A stretch of 64,000 nucleotides of DNA from Maritimibacter fusiformis (lineage in GTDB: Bacteria > Pseudomonadota > Alphaproteobacteria > Rhodobacterales > Rhodobacteraceae): the NCBI RefSeq assembly GCF_008086115.1, contig NZ_VSIY01000013.1:186001-250000 (forward strand). Reading direction: 5' to 3'. Under the pieces are notes generated by a model, which was not told the DNA's origin, ran no database searches, and saw only the letters and a list, made by a program, of their open reading frames with translations. Below are positions 34,855 to 45,048 of the stretch, piece after piece. A program made the position numbers and the translations under genes. Position 1 is the stretch's first letter; each line of letters starts with the position of its first letter.

Positions 34855-35946
34855 ATGCAGACGATCAAGGCCGCCGTGCTGCACGAAATCGGCCAGCCGC
34901 TGGTGATCGAGGACATCGCCATCCGCGCGCCGCGCACCGGTGAAGTCGAGGTGACGATCGACGCGGTGGCGATCTGCCAGTCGGATATCTCCTATATCGA
35001 CGGCGGTTTTCCCTGCGCCCTGCCCGCCGTGATGGGCCACGAGGCCGCCGGGCGGGTGACGGCGCTTGGCGAGGGCGTCGCCGGGCTGGCCCCGGGCGAC
35101 CCGGTCGTCGTCACCCTGATCCGGGCCTGCGGCACCTGCCCGTCCTGCCGGGCGGCGCATCCGGCTATTTGCGAGACACCCCATGCCCCGACCGATGGTC
35201 CGATTTCCACCACGGCGGGTGCGGCGCTGTTCCAGGGGCTGAACTGCGGCGCGTTTGCCGAAAAGGTGGTGGTCGATCACAGCCAGGTGGTGCGCCTGCC
35301 GGACGGCATCCCGATGGACGCGGCCTCGCTTCTGGCCTGCGGGGTGATCACCGGGGTCGGCTCGGCGGTCAATGTCGCGCGCATCCGCCCCGGGCAAAGC
35401 GTGGTGGTGATCGGTGCAGGTGGCGTCGGGCTGAACGCGATCCAGGGCGCGCGCATGGCCGGTGCGACAAGGATCGTCGCGGTCGACATGAGCGAAGCCA
35501 AACTGGACGACGCCCGCGCCTTCGGGGCCACCGACGGGGTTCTGGCCAGCGGGGACAAGCCGTGGAACGAGGCCAAGCGGCTGCTCGGCGGGCGCGGGGC
35601 GGACGCGGTGCTGGTCACGGTCGGGCTGGCGCCAGTCTATGACAGCGCGCATCGCTACCTCGCCCCCGGCGGTAACATGGTCATGGTCGGGCTGCCCCAT
35701 GCCCGCGACAAGGCCAGCTATTCGCCGCTGGGAATGGCCAATGCCGGGCAGAGCATCCTGGGTTCGATGATGGGCGACGCGGTGATCGGGCGCGACATCC
35801 CGTGGCTGGTCGAGATGTATCGCCAGGGCCGCCTGATGCTCGATGAGCTTGTGTCCGGGCGCTACCGGCTCGACCAGATCAACGAGGCCATCGCCTCGAC
35901 CCGGTCGGGCACGGCCCGGCGCAACGTGATCGTGATGCGGGAATAG
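34855..35946 (+). CDS. Zinc-dependent alcohol dehydrogenase
   Basis: Medium-chain (MDR) dehydrogenase of 363 residues. Catalytic zinc ligands lie in ICQSD and GHEAAG; the structural zinc site is the four-Cys lobe CGTCPSCRAAHPAIC. Rossmann fold: VVVIGAGGVGLNAIQGARMAGA, then VAVDMS, whose Asp selects NAD. The start is the ATG at 34855 with AAAGGAAA upstream. The loop 'FPCALPAVMGHE' is typical of the class III/NDMA-type branch; substrate unknown. It ends the plus-strand catabolic run just before tRNA-Arg. Confidence 0.9.
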   Translation: MQTIKAAVLHEIGQPLVIEDIAIRAPRTGEVEVTIDAVAICQSDISYIDGGFPCALPAVMGHEAAGRVTALGEGVAGLAPGDPVVVTLIRACGTCPSCRAAHPAICETPHAPTDGPISTTAGAALFQGLNCGAFAEKVVVDHSQVVRLPDGIPMDAASLLACGVITGVGSAVNVARIRPGQSVVVIGAGGVGLNAIQGARMAGATRIVAVDMSEAKLDDARAFGATDGVLASGDKPWNEAKRLLGGRGADAVLVTVGLAPVYDSAHRYLAPGGNMVMVGLPHARDKASYSPLGMANAGQSILGSMMGDAVIGRDIPWLVEMYRQGRLMLDELVSGRYRLDQINEAIASTRSGTARRNVIVMRE

Positions 35947-35956
35947 GGCGGGCGGT

Positions 35957-36033
<77 letters not shown>

Positions 36034-36101
36034 GCTGGCCAGAGGGATAGCCTTGCAGCCGCGCCCCATGCAACTCGAAACGGCGCAACTCGAAACGACC
36101 G

Positions 36102-36284
36102 TCAGCCGCGCAGCTTGCGCGCGACCATCCAGGTGACAGGGGCGGCGATGACGAACCCTGCAACGGCGGCGTAGATGATCGGCATCGTGGTGGTGAACCC
36201 CGCCGTCAGCGCGGCGACGATCAGCGACCCGGCCAGCGTCGTGCCGGCAACGAAGTAGAGCGCGAGAAGCAGAAACATGTCCAT
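36102..36284 (-). CDS. Small two-helix membrane protein, paralog 1
   Basis: A 60-residue protein from the ATG at 36284 (AAAGGGAT upstream). Two membrane helices: FLLLALYFVAGTTLAGSLIVAALTAG and MPIIYAAVAGFVIAAPVTWMVA, then the basic end RKLRG. It is clearly related to the 36393-36569 product (GTTLAGSLIVAAL against GSTLAAVGVVAAL; AAVAGFVIAAPVTWMVA against AALAGYVVGWPVAMVVA). In databases short Rhodobacterales proteins of this type are sometimes named CTP synthetase, which cannot be right at this size. Function unknown. Confidence 0.75.
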   Translation of the reverse strand: MDMFLLLALYFVAGTTLAGSLIVAALTAGFTTTMPIIYAAVAGFVIAAPVTWMVARKLRG

Positions 36285-36392
36285 ATCCCTTTCAGACCTA
36301 TCAGGCTTGCCGCAAACTGACCCCGGCATGCGGGCGCGTCATTGATCCAGATCAGAGGTTTCGCCCCTTCGGGCGCGACCTTTTTGCATTCC

Positions 36393-36569
36393 TCAGCGCA
36401 TCCGGCCGGCCACGACCATCGCGACGGGCCAGCCGACGACATAACCAGCCAGCGCCGCGCCGAGCAGCGGCCACGGCCCGGTGATACCCGCGACCAGCGC
36501 CGCCACCACGCCGACCGCGGCCAGCGTGGAGCCGATCATCGGGCCGAGGAAAAACACCAGCCGGGTCAT
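36393..36569 (-). CDS. Small two-helix membrane protein, paralog 2
   Basis: A 58-residue ORF just under usual length cut-offs. It starts at 36569, overlapping the cytochrome b561 stop (ATGA), so it is translationally coupled to that gene. Sequence: MTRLVFFLGPMIGSTLAA, then VGVVAALVAGITGPWPLLGA and ALAGYVVGWPVAMVVAGRMR. Two membrane helices with a short charged C-terminus. Paralog of the 36102-36284 protein by position-for-position similarity of both helices. Function unknown; coupling suggests a partner or small subunit for the b-type cytochrome. Confidence 0.75.
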   Translation of the reverse strand: MTRLVFFLGPMIGSTLAAVGVVAALVAGITGPWPLLGAALAGYVVGWPVAMVVAGRMR

Positions 36570-37051
36570 GCCTCGGGCTTGGTCATCCGGCTGAGCACGT
36601 CGGATTTCAGCACGAACTGCTGGTAGAGCGCGCCGAGCACATGCAGCCCGACGATGACCAGCAGCAGGTTCTTCATCAGCTCATGCCCGTCGGCAGCCTG
36701 TTCGGCACCGCCGAACCAGGCGGCGATGCCCGAAATCGGCAACAGGATCAGCAGCAGGTAGAGCAGCCCGTGCGTCGCCCGCGCGACGAATTTCAGCACC
36801 GCGGGTTCGTCCGCCGGAAGCGCGATCGCGCCGCGGCGCACGCGCAGCACGATGCGCCAGATCACCAGCAGCAGGATCAACACGCCGGTGGCGATGTGCT
36901 GGGCGATCATCGGGCTGAAGCCGACCTCCAGCCCGTCTTCGACCCGTTCCCAGCCTTCGGCGATGGCGTCGTGGAACAGGAATTGCGCTGCGACCAGCAG
37001 CAGAATCGCCCAGTGCAGGGCGATCTGGGTGCGGGTATAGCCTTGGGTCAT
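36566..37051 (-). CDS. Cytochrome b561 family protein
   Basis: Four-helix diheme membrane protein of the prokaryotic b561 (CybB) type, 161 residues. Heme-binding His candidates occur at ALHWAILL (helix 1), IAQHIATGVL (helix 2), ATHGLLYLLLILLP (helix 3) and LLVIVGLHVLGALYQQF (helix 4). It passes electrons between quinol and a periplasmic acceptor; the acceptor is unknown. The stop overlaps the start of the 58-residue membrane protein. Confidence 0.9.
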   Translation of the reverse strand: MTQGYTRTQIALHWAILLLVAAQFLFHDAIAEGWERVEDGLEVGFSPMIAQHIATGVLILLLVIWRIVLRVRRGAIALPADEPAVLKFVARATHGLLYLLLILLPISGIAAWFGGAEQAADGHELMKNLLLVIVGLHVLGALYQQFVLKSDVLSRMTKPEA

Positions 37052-37197
37052 GGGATTGCCTCCAATACGGGTGGGGCAAGTCCCTTGCGCGCCACCTGAC
37101 TCCGTTCACTGATTTGTGACGGATGTCGGGGCGCGCGGCAAGAAAGACAAGACTGGCACGTGACGACAAATCGCCCCAGCCTGTCGGACGCGGACCC

Positions 37198-37422
37198 TCA
37201 GCGCACGGGCGCGCCGCGCCTCACCGACCAGTCCGGGTCTTCGCGCCGCACCTTGCGGGTATTCCAGATGCCCGCAGGCACCCCGATGGCCGCGCCGATG
37301 ATGCCGGCCACGACAAAGGCGGCCCAGGAATACCAGCCGAACGCAAAGAACGCGACCAGCGCACCGCCGGCGATACAAAGCGCCCAGAGGGGAATGAACA
37401 GCAATCTCCATCCATAGGTCAT
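37198..37422 (-). CDS. Small membrane protein with basic tail, paralog 3
   Basis: A 74-residue protein. The ATG at 37422 has AAGGAG eight bases upstream and supersedes the longer frame. Two membrane helices (LLFIPLWALCIAGGALVAFFAFGWY and AAFVVAGIIGAAIGVPAGIW) are followed by NTRKVRREDPDWSVRRG. The second helix and its basic end (AG-x8-P-x5-RK-x-R) resemble those of the two smaller proteins at 36102 and 36393, so this is probably a third, more diverged member. Function unknown. Confidence 0.7.
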   Translation of the reverse strand: MTYGWRLLFIPLWALCIAGGALVAFFAFGWYSWAAFVVAGIIGAAIGVPAGIWNTRKVRREDPDWSVRRGAPVR

Positions 37423-37600
37423 GACGGTCTCCTTTCGGTCTGAGAAGAGAACGCTTGGAGCCGGGGATGGTTCCGGTGGCACGTCCAACCTGCGGTTTTC
37501 GATAGGCTGGACCATGTCCCGCACCTGATGCGGGTCGACCGCGGCGACGGAATTCGCCAACCACGGCCCGGTGGTGTCGGTGACGACGTGTGGAGTCCGG

Positions 37601-39400
<1,800 letters not shown>

Positions 39401-39479
39401 GGGCGTGGATATGCGGGGGAAAGGGGCGTTCGTCAATGGGGATGCCACCCCTGCGGCGGACGGCGGGGTGAACACGGCT

Positions 39480-39725
39480 CTACGGGTCCGGGGTATCTCC
39501 CCCGGCACGCTGTTTCGATTGCCGGGCGACGACGCCAAGGCCGTGGGCGGCGGAGTTTAGGATGGCGCGCGCCTTGGGGTCGTTCATCGTTTCGGCCTCG
39601 GCATGAAGCCAGGCGACCGCCGCGCGCAGGGCCATGCGATGTCCCGCCTTGAAGTCATCGCTTCGGTCGGGTCCGCAGATCAGCCCGCGCGGCAATCGGT
39701 TGAATGGGTCGCGGTCTTCGGTCAC
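39480..39725 (-). CDS. Short ORF coupled to the methyltransferase-nuclease gene
   Basis: An 81-residue ORF starting with GTG at 39725 that overlaps the methyltransferase stop (GTGA). The product ([52 protein letters not shown] in parts) is mostly helical, with no signal or membrane segment. The overlap with the stop suggests translational coupling and a role linked to the methyltransferase, for example a control or accessory protein, but no family is recognised. No strong ribosome-binding site. Confidence 0.6.
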   Translation of the reverse strand: MTEDRDPFNRLPRGLICGPDRSDDFKAGHRMALRAAVAWLHAEAETMNDPKARAILNSAAHGLGVVARQSKQRAGGDTPDP

Positions 39726-41350
39726 AGATCCAGCTTGCCCTGCCGCCCCCGATCCTCCTCGCGGGCGGCCTTCTTGAAGGTGTCGGAGCGCGACAGCGGC
39801 AGGCGCAGGGCGCGGTCGCGCAGTTCCAGCGCCTCCTCGATGCTGACGATCTGGATGCGCGGCACCGGCTCGAACCCCTCGATCTCGCACAGCCCGGCGG
39901 CGGCGGCCTCGGCGATCATGGTCTTCTTGGGTTCCGTGAGGGTCAGGAAGATGCCGACCTCGGCACCCTCACGCTCGATCACACCGCGCAGGTCGCGGAC
40001 CATCGAGACGCCGATGTTGTCGCCGGCCTTGACCGAGACGATGGCGCGGTGGGTCTTGCCGAAATAGATATTGCCGTCGATGCCCCGGTCGGCGCCCTTT
40101 TTCGACATGTTGCCGGGCTGGGCGTTGATCAGGGACAGCGCCCATTTCTCGAACTCGAAATAGTAGTTCTTGTCGTCGCGCCCGCGCCGGGCCATGTCGC
40201 GCGCGCCGGATATATCCTGCGGCACGCCGTGGGTGGTGAACTCAACGTCCTCGAAGGCGTCGCGCAGGCGTTTTTCGATCAGGCCGATGGCCAGATGGGT
40301 CACGTCGATGCCGATCCATTTCCGCCCCAGCTTCTGCGCCGCGTGAACCGTGGTGCCGCAGCCGCAGAACGGGTCGAGCACCACGTCGCCGGGGTTGGAC
40401 GAGGCCGAAAGGATGCGCTCCAGCAGGGCGACGGGTTTCTGGGTGGGGTAGCCGAGGCGTTCTTGGGCTTGGGAGTTGATCGGACGAATGTCGTCCCAGT
40501 CGTCCGAAATCGGAACGCCGGGCATCTCATCAAGGTAGCGCTTGTATTGCGGAACACCCCCCGGCTTTGTTTGAACTATACGCCCATCCTGTATGAGCTG
40601 CTCCATTTTCTCCCTAGTGTATCGCCAATACCGCGTAACACCCATCACTTCATAGTGCGCATTCCCTTTTGCCGCACCACCCGGTCCGGTCAGGTTATCT
40701 AGCCGATAATGCCGACCGTTCTCGTCTTTGTTTCGATATTTTGTTGCAACATATTTTTCGTCATATTCACCGAAAGGCTGATTGTAGATCAGTTCACCTG
40801 TGCCTTCTTTCCAGTAGCGAAAAATTATATCTCGCACCCTGGGGAAGTGTTTTGCCCCCTGCTTGTAATCCGCTTTTGCCGTGGTCCGGCGCCAACTGAT
40901 CTCGTTCACAAATCTCTTCGCACCAAACACCGCATCCAGCAGTATCTTCAGGTAGTGGCTCGCGGTTGGGTCACAGTGCAGGTAGAGGCTGCCGGTGGGC
41001 TTCAAGACCCGGTGCAGCTCGATCAGCCTGACCGCCATCATCGCCAGATAGGCCATCATGTCGTTCTCGCCCAGAAACGAGCGCATCGCGCGCAGCATTT
41101 CCGCCGCCGCCCCGTTGCCCGAGCGCAGCACCTCGCCAAACGCCGCCTCGGCTGAATCGTTCCAGTGCCAGGTGTCGTCGAACGCCTCGATCTGGGCGGC
41201 GGACTCGTTGCCCGACGGCCCCTTGAACAGCACGTTATAGCTGGCATTCGAATTGAACGGCGGGTCCAGATAGATCAGATCGACGCTCTCATCCGCGATG
41301 GAATTGCGCAGCACTTCGAGGTTGTCGCCATAGTAGAGATGATTTGTCAT
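39722..41350 (-). CDS. DNA methyltransferase fused to an Mrr-like nuclease domain
   Basis: A 542-residue protein. The N-terminal two thirds are an amino-methyltransferase of the beta class: DPPF (residues 29-32, motif IV), a central region of about 120 residues, then DPFCGCGTT (326-334, SAM motif I). The C-terminal domain has [14 protein letters not shown] and [12 protein letters not shown], the D...(x)VxVK signature of Mrr-type PD-(D/E)xK endonucleases, with a Ser in place of the usual Glu/Gln. This layout suggests a single-chain restriction-modification protein. The central, target-recognition part (about 40545-40905) is AT-richer than the rest. Start at 41350 from context. Confidence 0.85.
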   Translation of the reverse strand: MTNHLYYGDNLEVLRNSIADESVDLIYLDPPFNSNASYNVLFKGPSGNESAAQIEAFDDTWHWNDSAEAAFGEVLRSGNGAAAEMLRAMRSFLGENDMMAYLAMMAVRLIELHRVLKPTGSLYLHCDPTASHYLKILLDAVFGAKRFVNEISWRRTTAKADYKQGAKHFPRVRDIIFRYWKEGTGELIYNQPFGEYDEKYVATKYRNKDENGRHYRLDNLTGPGGAAKGNAHYEVMGVTRYWRYTREKMEQLIQDGRIVQTKPGGVPQYKRYLDEMPGVPISDDWDDIRPINSQAQERLGYPTQKPVALLERILSASSNPGDVVLDPFCGCGTTVHAAQKLGRKWIGIDVTHLAIGLIEKRLRDAFEDVEFTTHGVPQDISGARDMARRGRDDKNYYFEFEKWALSLINAQPGNMSKKGADRGIDGNIYFGKTHRAIVSVKAGDNIGVSMVRDLRGVIEREGAEVGIFLTLTEPKKTMIAEAAAAGLCEIEGFEPVPRIQIVSIEEALELRDRALRLPLSRSDTFKKAAREEDRGRQGKLDL

Positions 41351-41423
41351 ACTGCCCGGATACGCCCAAATGGTTGACGCGATCTTTGCGCATCCTGACC
41401 GGGCAGGCAAGGATCGAGGGGCG

Positions 41424-41705
41424 ATGACCCAGACAGCCATAAAACAGGTGCGCGTGACCGGGCGGGTGCAGGGCGTGGCGTTTCGAGCCTGGACCCGGGC
41501 CGAGGCGGCGCGGCTGGGGCTGACGGGCTGGGTGATGAACCGGGGCGACGGCGCGGTCCTGGCGCATCTCGAGGGGCCGCGCGAGGCGGTCGAGGCGATG
41601 CTGACCCTGATGTGGCAGGGGCCGGGGGCGGCGCGGGTTCAGGACGTGCAGGCCGAGGACGTGGCCGCCGAGCCGGGATTGTCGGGGTTCACCATCCGCC
41701 ATTAG
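41424..41705 (+). CDS. acyP: Acylphosphatase
   Basis: A 93-residue acylphosphatase from the ATG at 41424 (GAGGGG upstream). It hydrolyses the carboxyl-phosphate bond of acyl phosphates. The signature [37 protein letters not shown] contains the catalytic Arg (in V-A-F-R) and Asn (in W-V-M-N). Divergent from the methyltransferase. Related in fold to the N-terminal domain of HypF in this same window. Confidence 0.93.
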   Translation: MTQTAIKQVRVTGRVQGVAFRAWTRAEAARLGLTGWVMNRGDGAVLAHLEGPREAVEAMLTLMWQGPGAARVQDVQAEDVAAEPGLSGFTIRH

Positions 41706-41777
41706 CCCCGGGCGTATTGTGGTCACGCGCCGGGCGGCGTAATGATAGCGCAAACGTAGCCGATCCCGAGTGCCGCC

Positions 41778-42725
41778 ATGTCCGACATCCTGACCGTCAC
41801 GCTCAACCCCGCGCTCGACATCTCGACGACGGTCGACCATGTGCGCCCCGGCGACAAGCTGCGCTGCGCCGCCCCGGTGCGCGACACCGGCGGCGGCGGC
41901 ATCAACGTGGCCCGCGCCATCGGCGAGCTTGGCGGCATGGCCACCGCCTTCGTGGCGCTGTCGGGGTTTCACGGGCAGGAGTATCTCGACCTGCTCCGGC
42001 ACGAACCTGTGACCCCCGAAGTCTACGAAATCCACGGCGAAACCCGGCAATCGCTGGCGGTCACCGACCGCTCCACCGGCAAGCAGTTCCGCTTTGTCAT
42101 GCCCGGCCCGCGCTGGTCGCCGGACGAGGCCGATGGCGCGCTCGACGCGATCGCGGCGGTGACGCCCAGGGGCGGCTATGTGGTCCTGTCCGGCAGCCAG
42201 CCGCCCGGCGTGCCGCTGCATTTCCCGACCCAGTTGGCCGCGCGGGTCGACGAGGCCGGGGCCAGGCTGATCCTCGACACCTCCGGCGCACCGCTGCGCG
42301 CGCTTCTGAATGTCGGGTCGGCGCGTCAGCACGTGCTGCGCCTTGACGGCGCCGAAAGCGAGGATCTGGCCGGGCGGTCGTTCGCCTCGCACACCGAGGT
42401 GGCGGACTTTGCCGAAGACCTGGTCAAGCGCGGCGTGGCCGAGGTCGTGGTGCTGGCGCTCGGCCCCGATGGCTCGGTGCTGGCCACCAAGGGCGGGCGT
42501 TGGCATTCCAACACGCCGCCGGTGCCGGTCAAGTCCAAGGTCGGCGCGGGCGACAGTTTCGTCGGCGCCTTCGCGCTTGCGGTCGAACGCGGCGCGGCCT
42601 GGCAGGATGCGCTGGTGCAGGGCGTCGCCGCAGCCTCGGCGGCGGTGATGAGCGACGCGACCGGCCTGTGCCAGAAGGCCGATGTCGAGGCGCTGGCAAA
42701 GGCCGCGACACTGGCCCGCATCTGA
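41778..42725 (+). CDS. PfkB-family sugar kinase (1-phosphofructokinase/6-phosphofructokinase type)
   Basis: Ribokinase-fold kinase of 315 residues. VTLNPALDISTTVDHV is the start typical of FruK/PfkB, followed by GGGGINVARAIGELGG (substrate side) and KSKVGAGDSFVGAFAL, whose GAGD holds the anion hole and catalytic Asp. The N-P-A-L-D start and the length fit the phosphofructokinase branch. No fructose PTS genes nearby, so whether the substrate is fructose-1-P, fructose-6-P or tagatose-6-P is open. Confidence 0.88.
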   Translation: MSDILTVTLNPALDISTTVDHVRPGDKLRCAAPVRDTGGGGINVARAIGELGGMATAFVALSGFHGQEYLDLLRHEPVTPEVYEIHGETRQSLAVTDRSTGKQFRFVMPGPRWSPDEADGALDAIAAVTPRGGYVVLSGSQPPGVPLHFPTQLAARVDEAGARLILDTSGAPLRALLNVGSARQHVLRLDGAESEDLAGRSFASHTEVADFAEDLVKRGVAEVVVLALGPDGSVLATKGGRWHSNTPPVPVKSKVGAGDSFVGAFALAVERGAAWQDALVQGVAAASAAVMSDATGLCQKADVEALAKAATLARI

Positions 42726-42820
42726 GCACAGGCGCGCGCGATGAAATTGCGGCGACCCGCGATTTCTGCTATCGAATCTCGCAATCACAACCGGGAACGC
42801 CGGGAACGAAGAGGCAGACC

Positions 42821-43129
42821 ATGAAACGGACGATAGCGGCCCTTGCCCTTGGCATGGCCATGTTCAGCGCGGCCCCGGCCCAGGCCGGCGGCATCATCGA
42901 AAACGCCTGTCTGGGGTCGGACCGGCCCGGGCGCACGCGGGTGCTTTGCAACTGTATCCAGCAGGTCGCGGACACGGTGTTGTCGTCCAGCGAACAGCGG
43001 CGCGGCGCCAAGTTCTTCAAGGACCCGCACGAGACCCAGGTTCTCAGGATGTCGGCCAGCCGGTCGGACGCGGCGTTCTGGCAAAAGTGGCAGGTGTTCG
43101 GCGCGACGGCCGAGAAATACTGCCAGTAA
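42821..43129 (+). CDS. Small exported protein, cysteine-containing
   Basis: A 102-residue protein with a signal peptide (residues 1-22, ending AQAGG). The mature part has four Cys: NACLGSDRPGRTRVLCNCIQQVADTVL and EKYCQ at the end, suggesting two disulfides, and an amphipathic stretch SSEQRRGAKFFKDPHETQVLRMSASRS. Proteins of this type occur in Rhodobacteraceae and are sometimes named arginine transporter, a name the sequence does not support. GAGGCAG precedes the ATG. Confidence 0.7.
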   Translation: MKRTIAALALGMAMFSAAPAQAGGIIENACLGSDRPGRTRVLCNCIQQVADTVLSSSEQRRGAKFFKDPHETQVLRMSASRSDAAFWQKWQVFGATAEKYCQ

Positions 43130-43132
43130 CCC

Positions 43133-43576
43133 TCAGAACAGATCGCGGACCAGCCCCGCCGCACACAGCTCGATCAGGTCCAGCGTGGCCTCGAAATCGC
43201 GCGTGTAATAGGGGTCTGGCACGTGGTCCAGCCCGGTCTCGGGGACATAGTCGGTGAACAGGCGGACCGGCGTCGTCGCGCCCTCGGGCCGCAGCCGTTC
43301 GATATCGGCGCGGTTGTCCTGGTCCATCGCCACGATCAGATCGAAGTCGAGGAAATCGCGCCGGGTGAACTGGCGCGCACGCAGCCCGCGCAGGTCGATC
43401 CCCCGCCGGGCGGCGGCGTCGATCATCGGGCGATAGGGCGGCTTGCCGCGATGCCAGTCCGAGGTGCCGGCACTGTCCAGCCGCAGGCGGTCCCCGACGA
43501 TCTCGCGCACCACCCCTTCGGCGGCGGGCGAGCGGCAGATGTTGCCGAGACAGACGAAGAGAACGCGCCGGGTCAT
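43133..43576 (-). CDS. Low-molecular-weight protein-tyrosine phosphatase
   Basis: A 147-residue phosphatase from the ATG at 43576. The P-loop is VCLGNICRSPAAEGV (C-x5-R-S) near the N-terminus, and the general acid is in VPDPYYTRDF (DPY). A long spacing between these matches LMW-PTP. Substrates may include tyrosine-kinase-phosphorylated proteins or arginine-phosphate. Ends convergent with the 42821 gene, three bases away. Confidence 0.94.
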   Translation of the reverse strand: MTRRVLFVCLGNICRSPAAEGVVREIVGDRLRLDSAGTSDWHRGKPPYRPMIDAAARRGIDLRGLRARQFTRRDFLDFDLIVAMDQDNRADIERLRPEGATTPVRLFTDYVPETGLDHVPDPYYTRDFEATLDLIELCAAGLVRDLF

Positions 43577-43613
43577 CCCCGGGCTTCTAGCCGCCGCCCG
43601 CCGGGCCGACAAG

Positions 43614-44036
43614 TCAGCGCAGCACCCCGGCGCGCAGCATGGCGCGGGCATAGAGCCACAACAGCAGCGCAACAACGATCACCGCCGCCGAGAACGCCAT
43701 CGCGCCGGGCCCCATCATATCAACCACATCGGTGCCCCCGGCGATGGTGAACGAGATGTTGACGATGATCCCGATCAGCGAGACCGAGAACGACAGCGCC
43801 GCCAGCCGCGAGCGCAGCAGAAGCAGGATCGAGCCGAGGATCGCCCCCCAGACGCCGAGCGCCCAGAAGATGTTCAGCCAGACCGGCAGCGCGTCGTACC
43901 ACGCGGCCTGGTCCGGCGTCATCATCGCGCGGTAGCTTTCGACCCCCATCTGCATCATCAGGTAGTCATAGACCCCGCCCGCGTTCCACGCGAGCGACAC
44001 GATCCCGATCACCCAAAGGTGCCACGGTGTCCTCAT
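43614..44036 (-). CDS. Four-helix membrane protein, function unknown
   Basis: A 140-residue integral membrane protein with four predicted helices (about residues 6-27, 53-75, 82-100 and 115-135). N-terminus TPWHLWVIGIVSLAWNAGGVYDYLMM, followed by a short soluble section MTPDQAAWYDALPVW. Resembles uncharacterised inner-membrane proteins of Rhodobacterales; no named family. Its start overlaps the stop of the YdeI-like gene by four bases, indicating coupling. Confidence 0.72.
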   Translation of the reverse strand: MRTPWHLWVIGIVSLAWNAGGVYDYLMMQMGVESYRAMMTPDQAAWYDALPVWLNIFWALGVWGAILGSILLLLRSRLAALSFSVSLIGIIVNISFTIAGGTDVVDMMGPGAMAFSAAVIVVALLLWLYARAMLRAGVLR

Positions 44037-44275
44037 CGGTTCTCCCCTCCCCGTTCGCGCCAGACCATTTTCATGTAAAGCCGCCCGCCGGCCAGTTCGT
44101 CCAGCATCTGCCGTATGCGTTTTTCCCGCGTCTCGGCGCGTTTCGCCCGCGCGATCCAGCCCAGGTAGTCATTGCGCTGATAGGGCGGACGGGCCTGGTA
44201 AGCCTCGTCCAGCCCCTCGGCCCTGAGCCGGTCGGCAATGTCATCGGGCATCGGGTTCGGATCGCGCCTGAGCAT
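44033..44275 (-). CDS. YdeI/OmpD-associated family protein (short)
   Basis: An 80-residue protein, start most likely the ATG at 44275, since longer options would run into the divergent sirtuin gene; 44251 is an alternative. The core PPYQRNDYLGWIARAKRAETREKRIRQMLDELAGGR matches the C-terminal helices of YdeI/OmpD-associated (bacteriocin-protection) proteins, Y-L-x-W-I-x2-A-K-x2-E-T-R-x2-R-I. Only that part of the family is present; the N-terminal half is missing, so it may be a short subfamily or truncated. Confidence 0.72.
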   Translation of the reverse strand: MLRRDPNPMPDDIADRLRAEGLDEAYQARPPYQRNDYLGWIARAKRAETREKRIRQMLDELAGGRLYMKMVWRERGGENR

Positions 44276-44327
44276 GGTTTGAGCGTGGCGGCTTGCGGCG
44301 ATCCGGTCAAGCGGGCAGGATTTCGCC

Positions 44328-45029
44328 ATGAACATCGTCATCCTCACCGGCGCCGGGATTTCCGCCGAAAGCGGGCTGGGCACGTTTCGCGACGTGGGCG
44401 GCCTGTGGACCAGGTACGACCTGAACGAAGTGGCCACGCCCGAGGGGTTCGCGCGCAACCCGGCCTTGGTGCACGAGTTTTACAACGCCCGCCGCGCCGT
44501 CTGCCGGGATGCGGCCGCGCATGCGGGGCATCTGGCCCTGGGCCGATTGATGCGCGCCATGCCGGACACGGCCACGCTGGTGACCCAGAACATCGACACC
44601 CTGCACGAACGCGGCGGGGCAAAGGGCGTGATCCACATGCATGGCCGGCTTGACCGCGCGCTTTGCGCCGCCTGCGGCCACCGCTGGGACGCGCCCGACA
44701 TCATGGCCCCTGACGACCCCTGCCCGGCCTGCGCCGCGACCGCGACCCGGCCTGACGTGGTGTGGTTCGGTGAGATGCCCTACCGCATGGACGAGATCAT
44801 GGCCGCCCTTTCCCGGGCCGATCTGTTCGTCGCCATCGGAACCTCCGGCAGCGTCTATCCGGCGGCGGGCTTCGTGGCCGAGGCGCGGCAGGCCGGGGCG
44901 CGGACACTGGAACTGAACCTCGAAGCCTCCGATGTCGCGCATGCCTTCGACAAGGCCCGCTATGGTCTGGCGAGCGAGGTGGTGCCCGCCTGGGTCGACG
45001 AGGTGCTGGCCGGTTCGCCCCCCGCCTGA
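44328..45029 (+). CDS. cobB: NAD-dependent protein deacylase (sirtuin)
   Basis: Class III sirtuin of 233 residues removing acetyl/succinyl groups from lysines with NAD. Motifs: LTGAGISAESGLGTFR (NAD loop), VTQNIDTLHERGG, HMHGRL (catalytic His), and a four-Cys zinc site CAACGHRWDAPDIMAPDDPCPAC in two pairs, closing with GTSGSVYPAAGF and ELNLE. R-Y-D in LWTRYDLNE fits the desuccinylase-type (Tyr/Arg) binding pocket described for class III enzymes. Confidence 0.95.
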   Translation: MNIVILTGAGISAESGLGTFRDVGGLWTRYDLNEVATPEGFARNPALVHEFYNARRAVCRDAAAHAGHLALGRLMRAMPDTATLVTQNIDTLHERGGAKGVIHMHGRLDRALCAACGHRWDAPDIMAPDDPCPACAATATRPDVVWFGEMPYRMDEIMAALSRADLFVAIGTSGSVYPAAGFVAEARQAGARTLELNLEASDVAHAFDKARYGLASEVVPAWVDEVLAGSPPA

Positions 45030-45048
45030 TCGCGCGGACCTTCGCCGC

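Noticed and set aside
36102..36284. Name CTP synthetase seen in databases for similar short proteins
   Set aside because: The product is 60 residues with two membrane helices; CTP synthetase is a soluble enzyme of more than 500 residues.
36361..36385. Hairpin followed by TTTTT on the plus strand
   Set aside because: The stem is only 5 bp, the T-run is five bases away, and no plus-strand gene reads into it.
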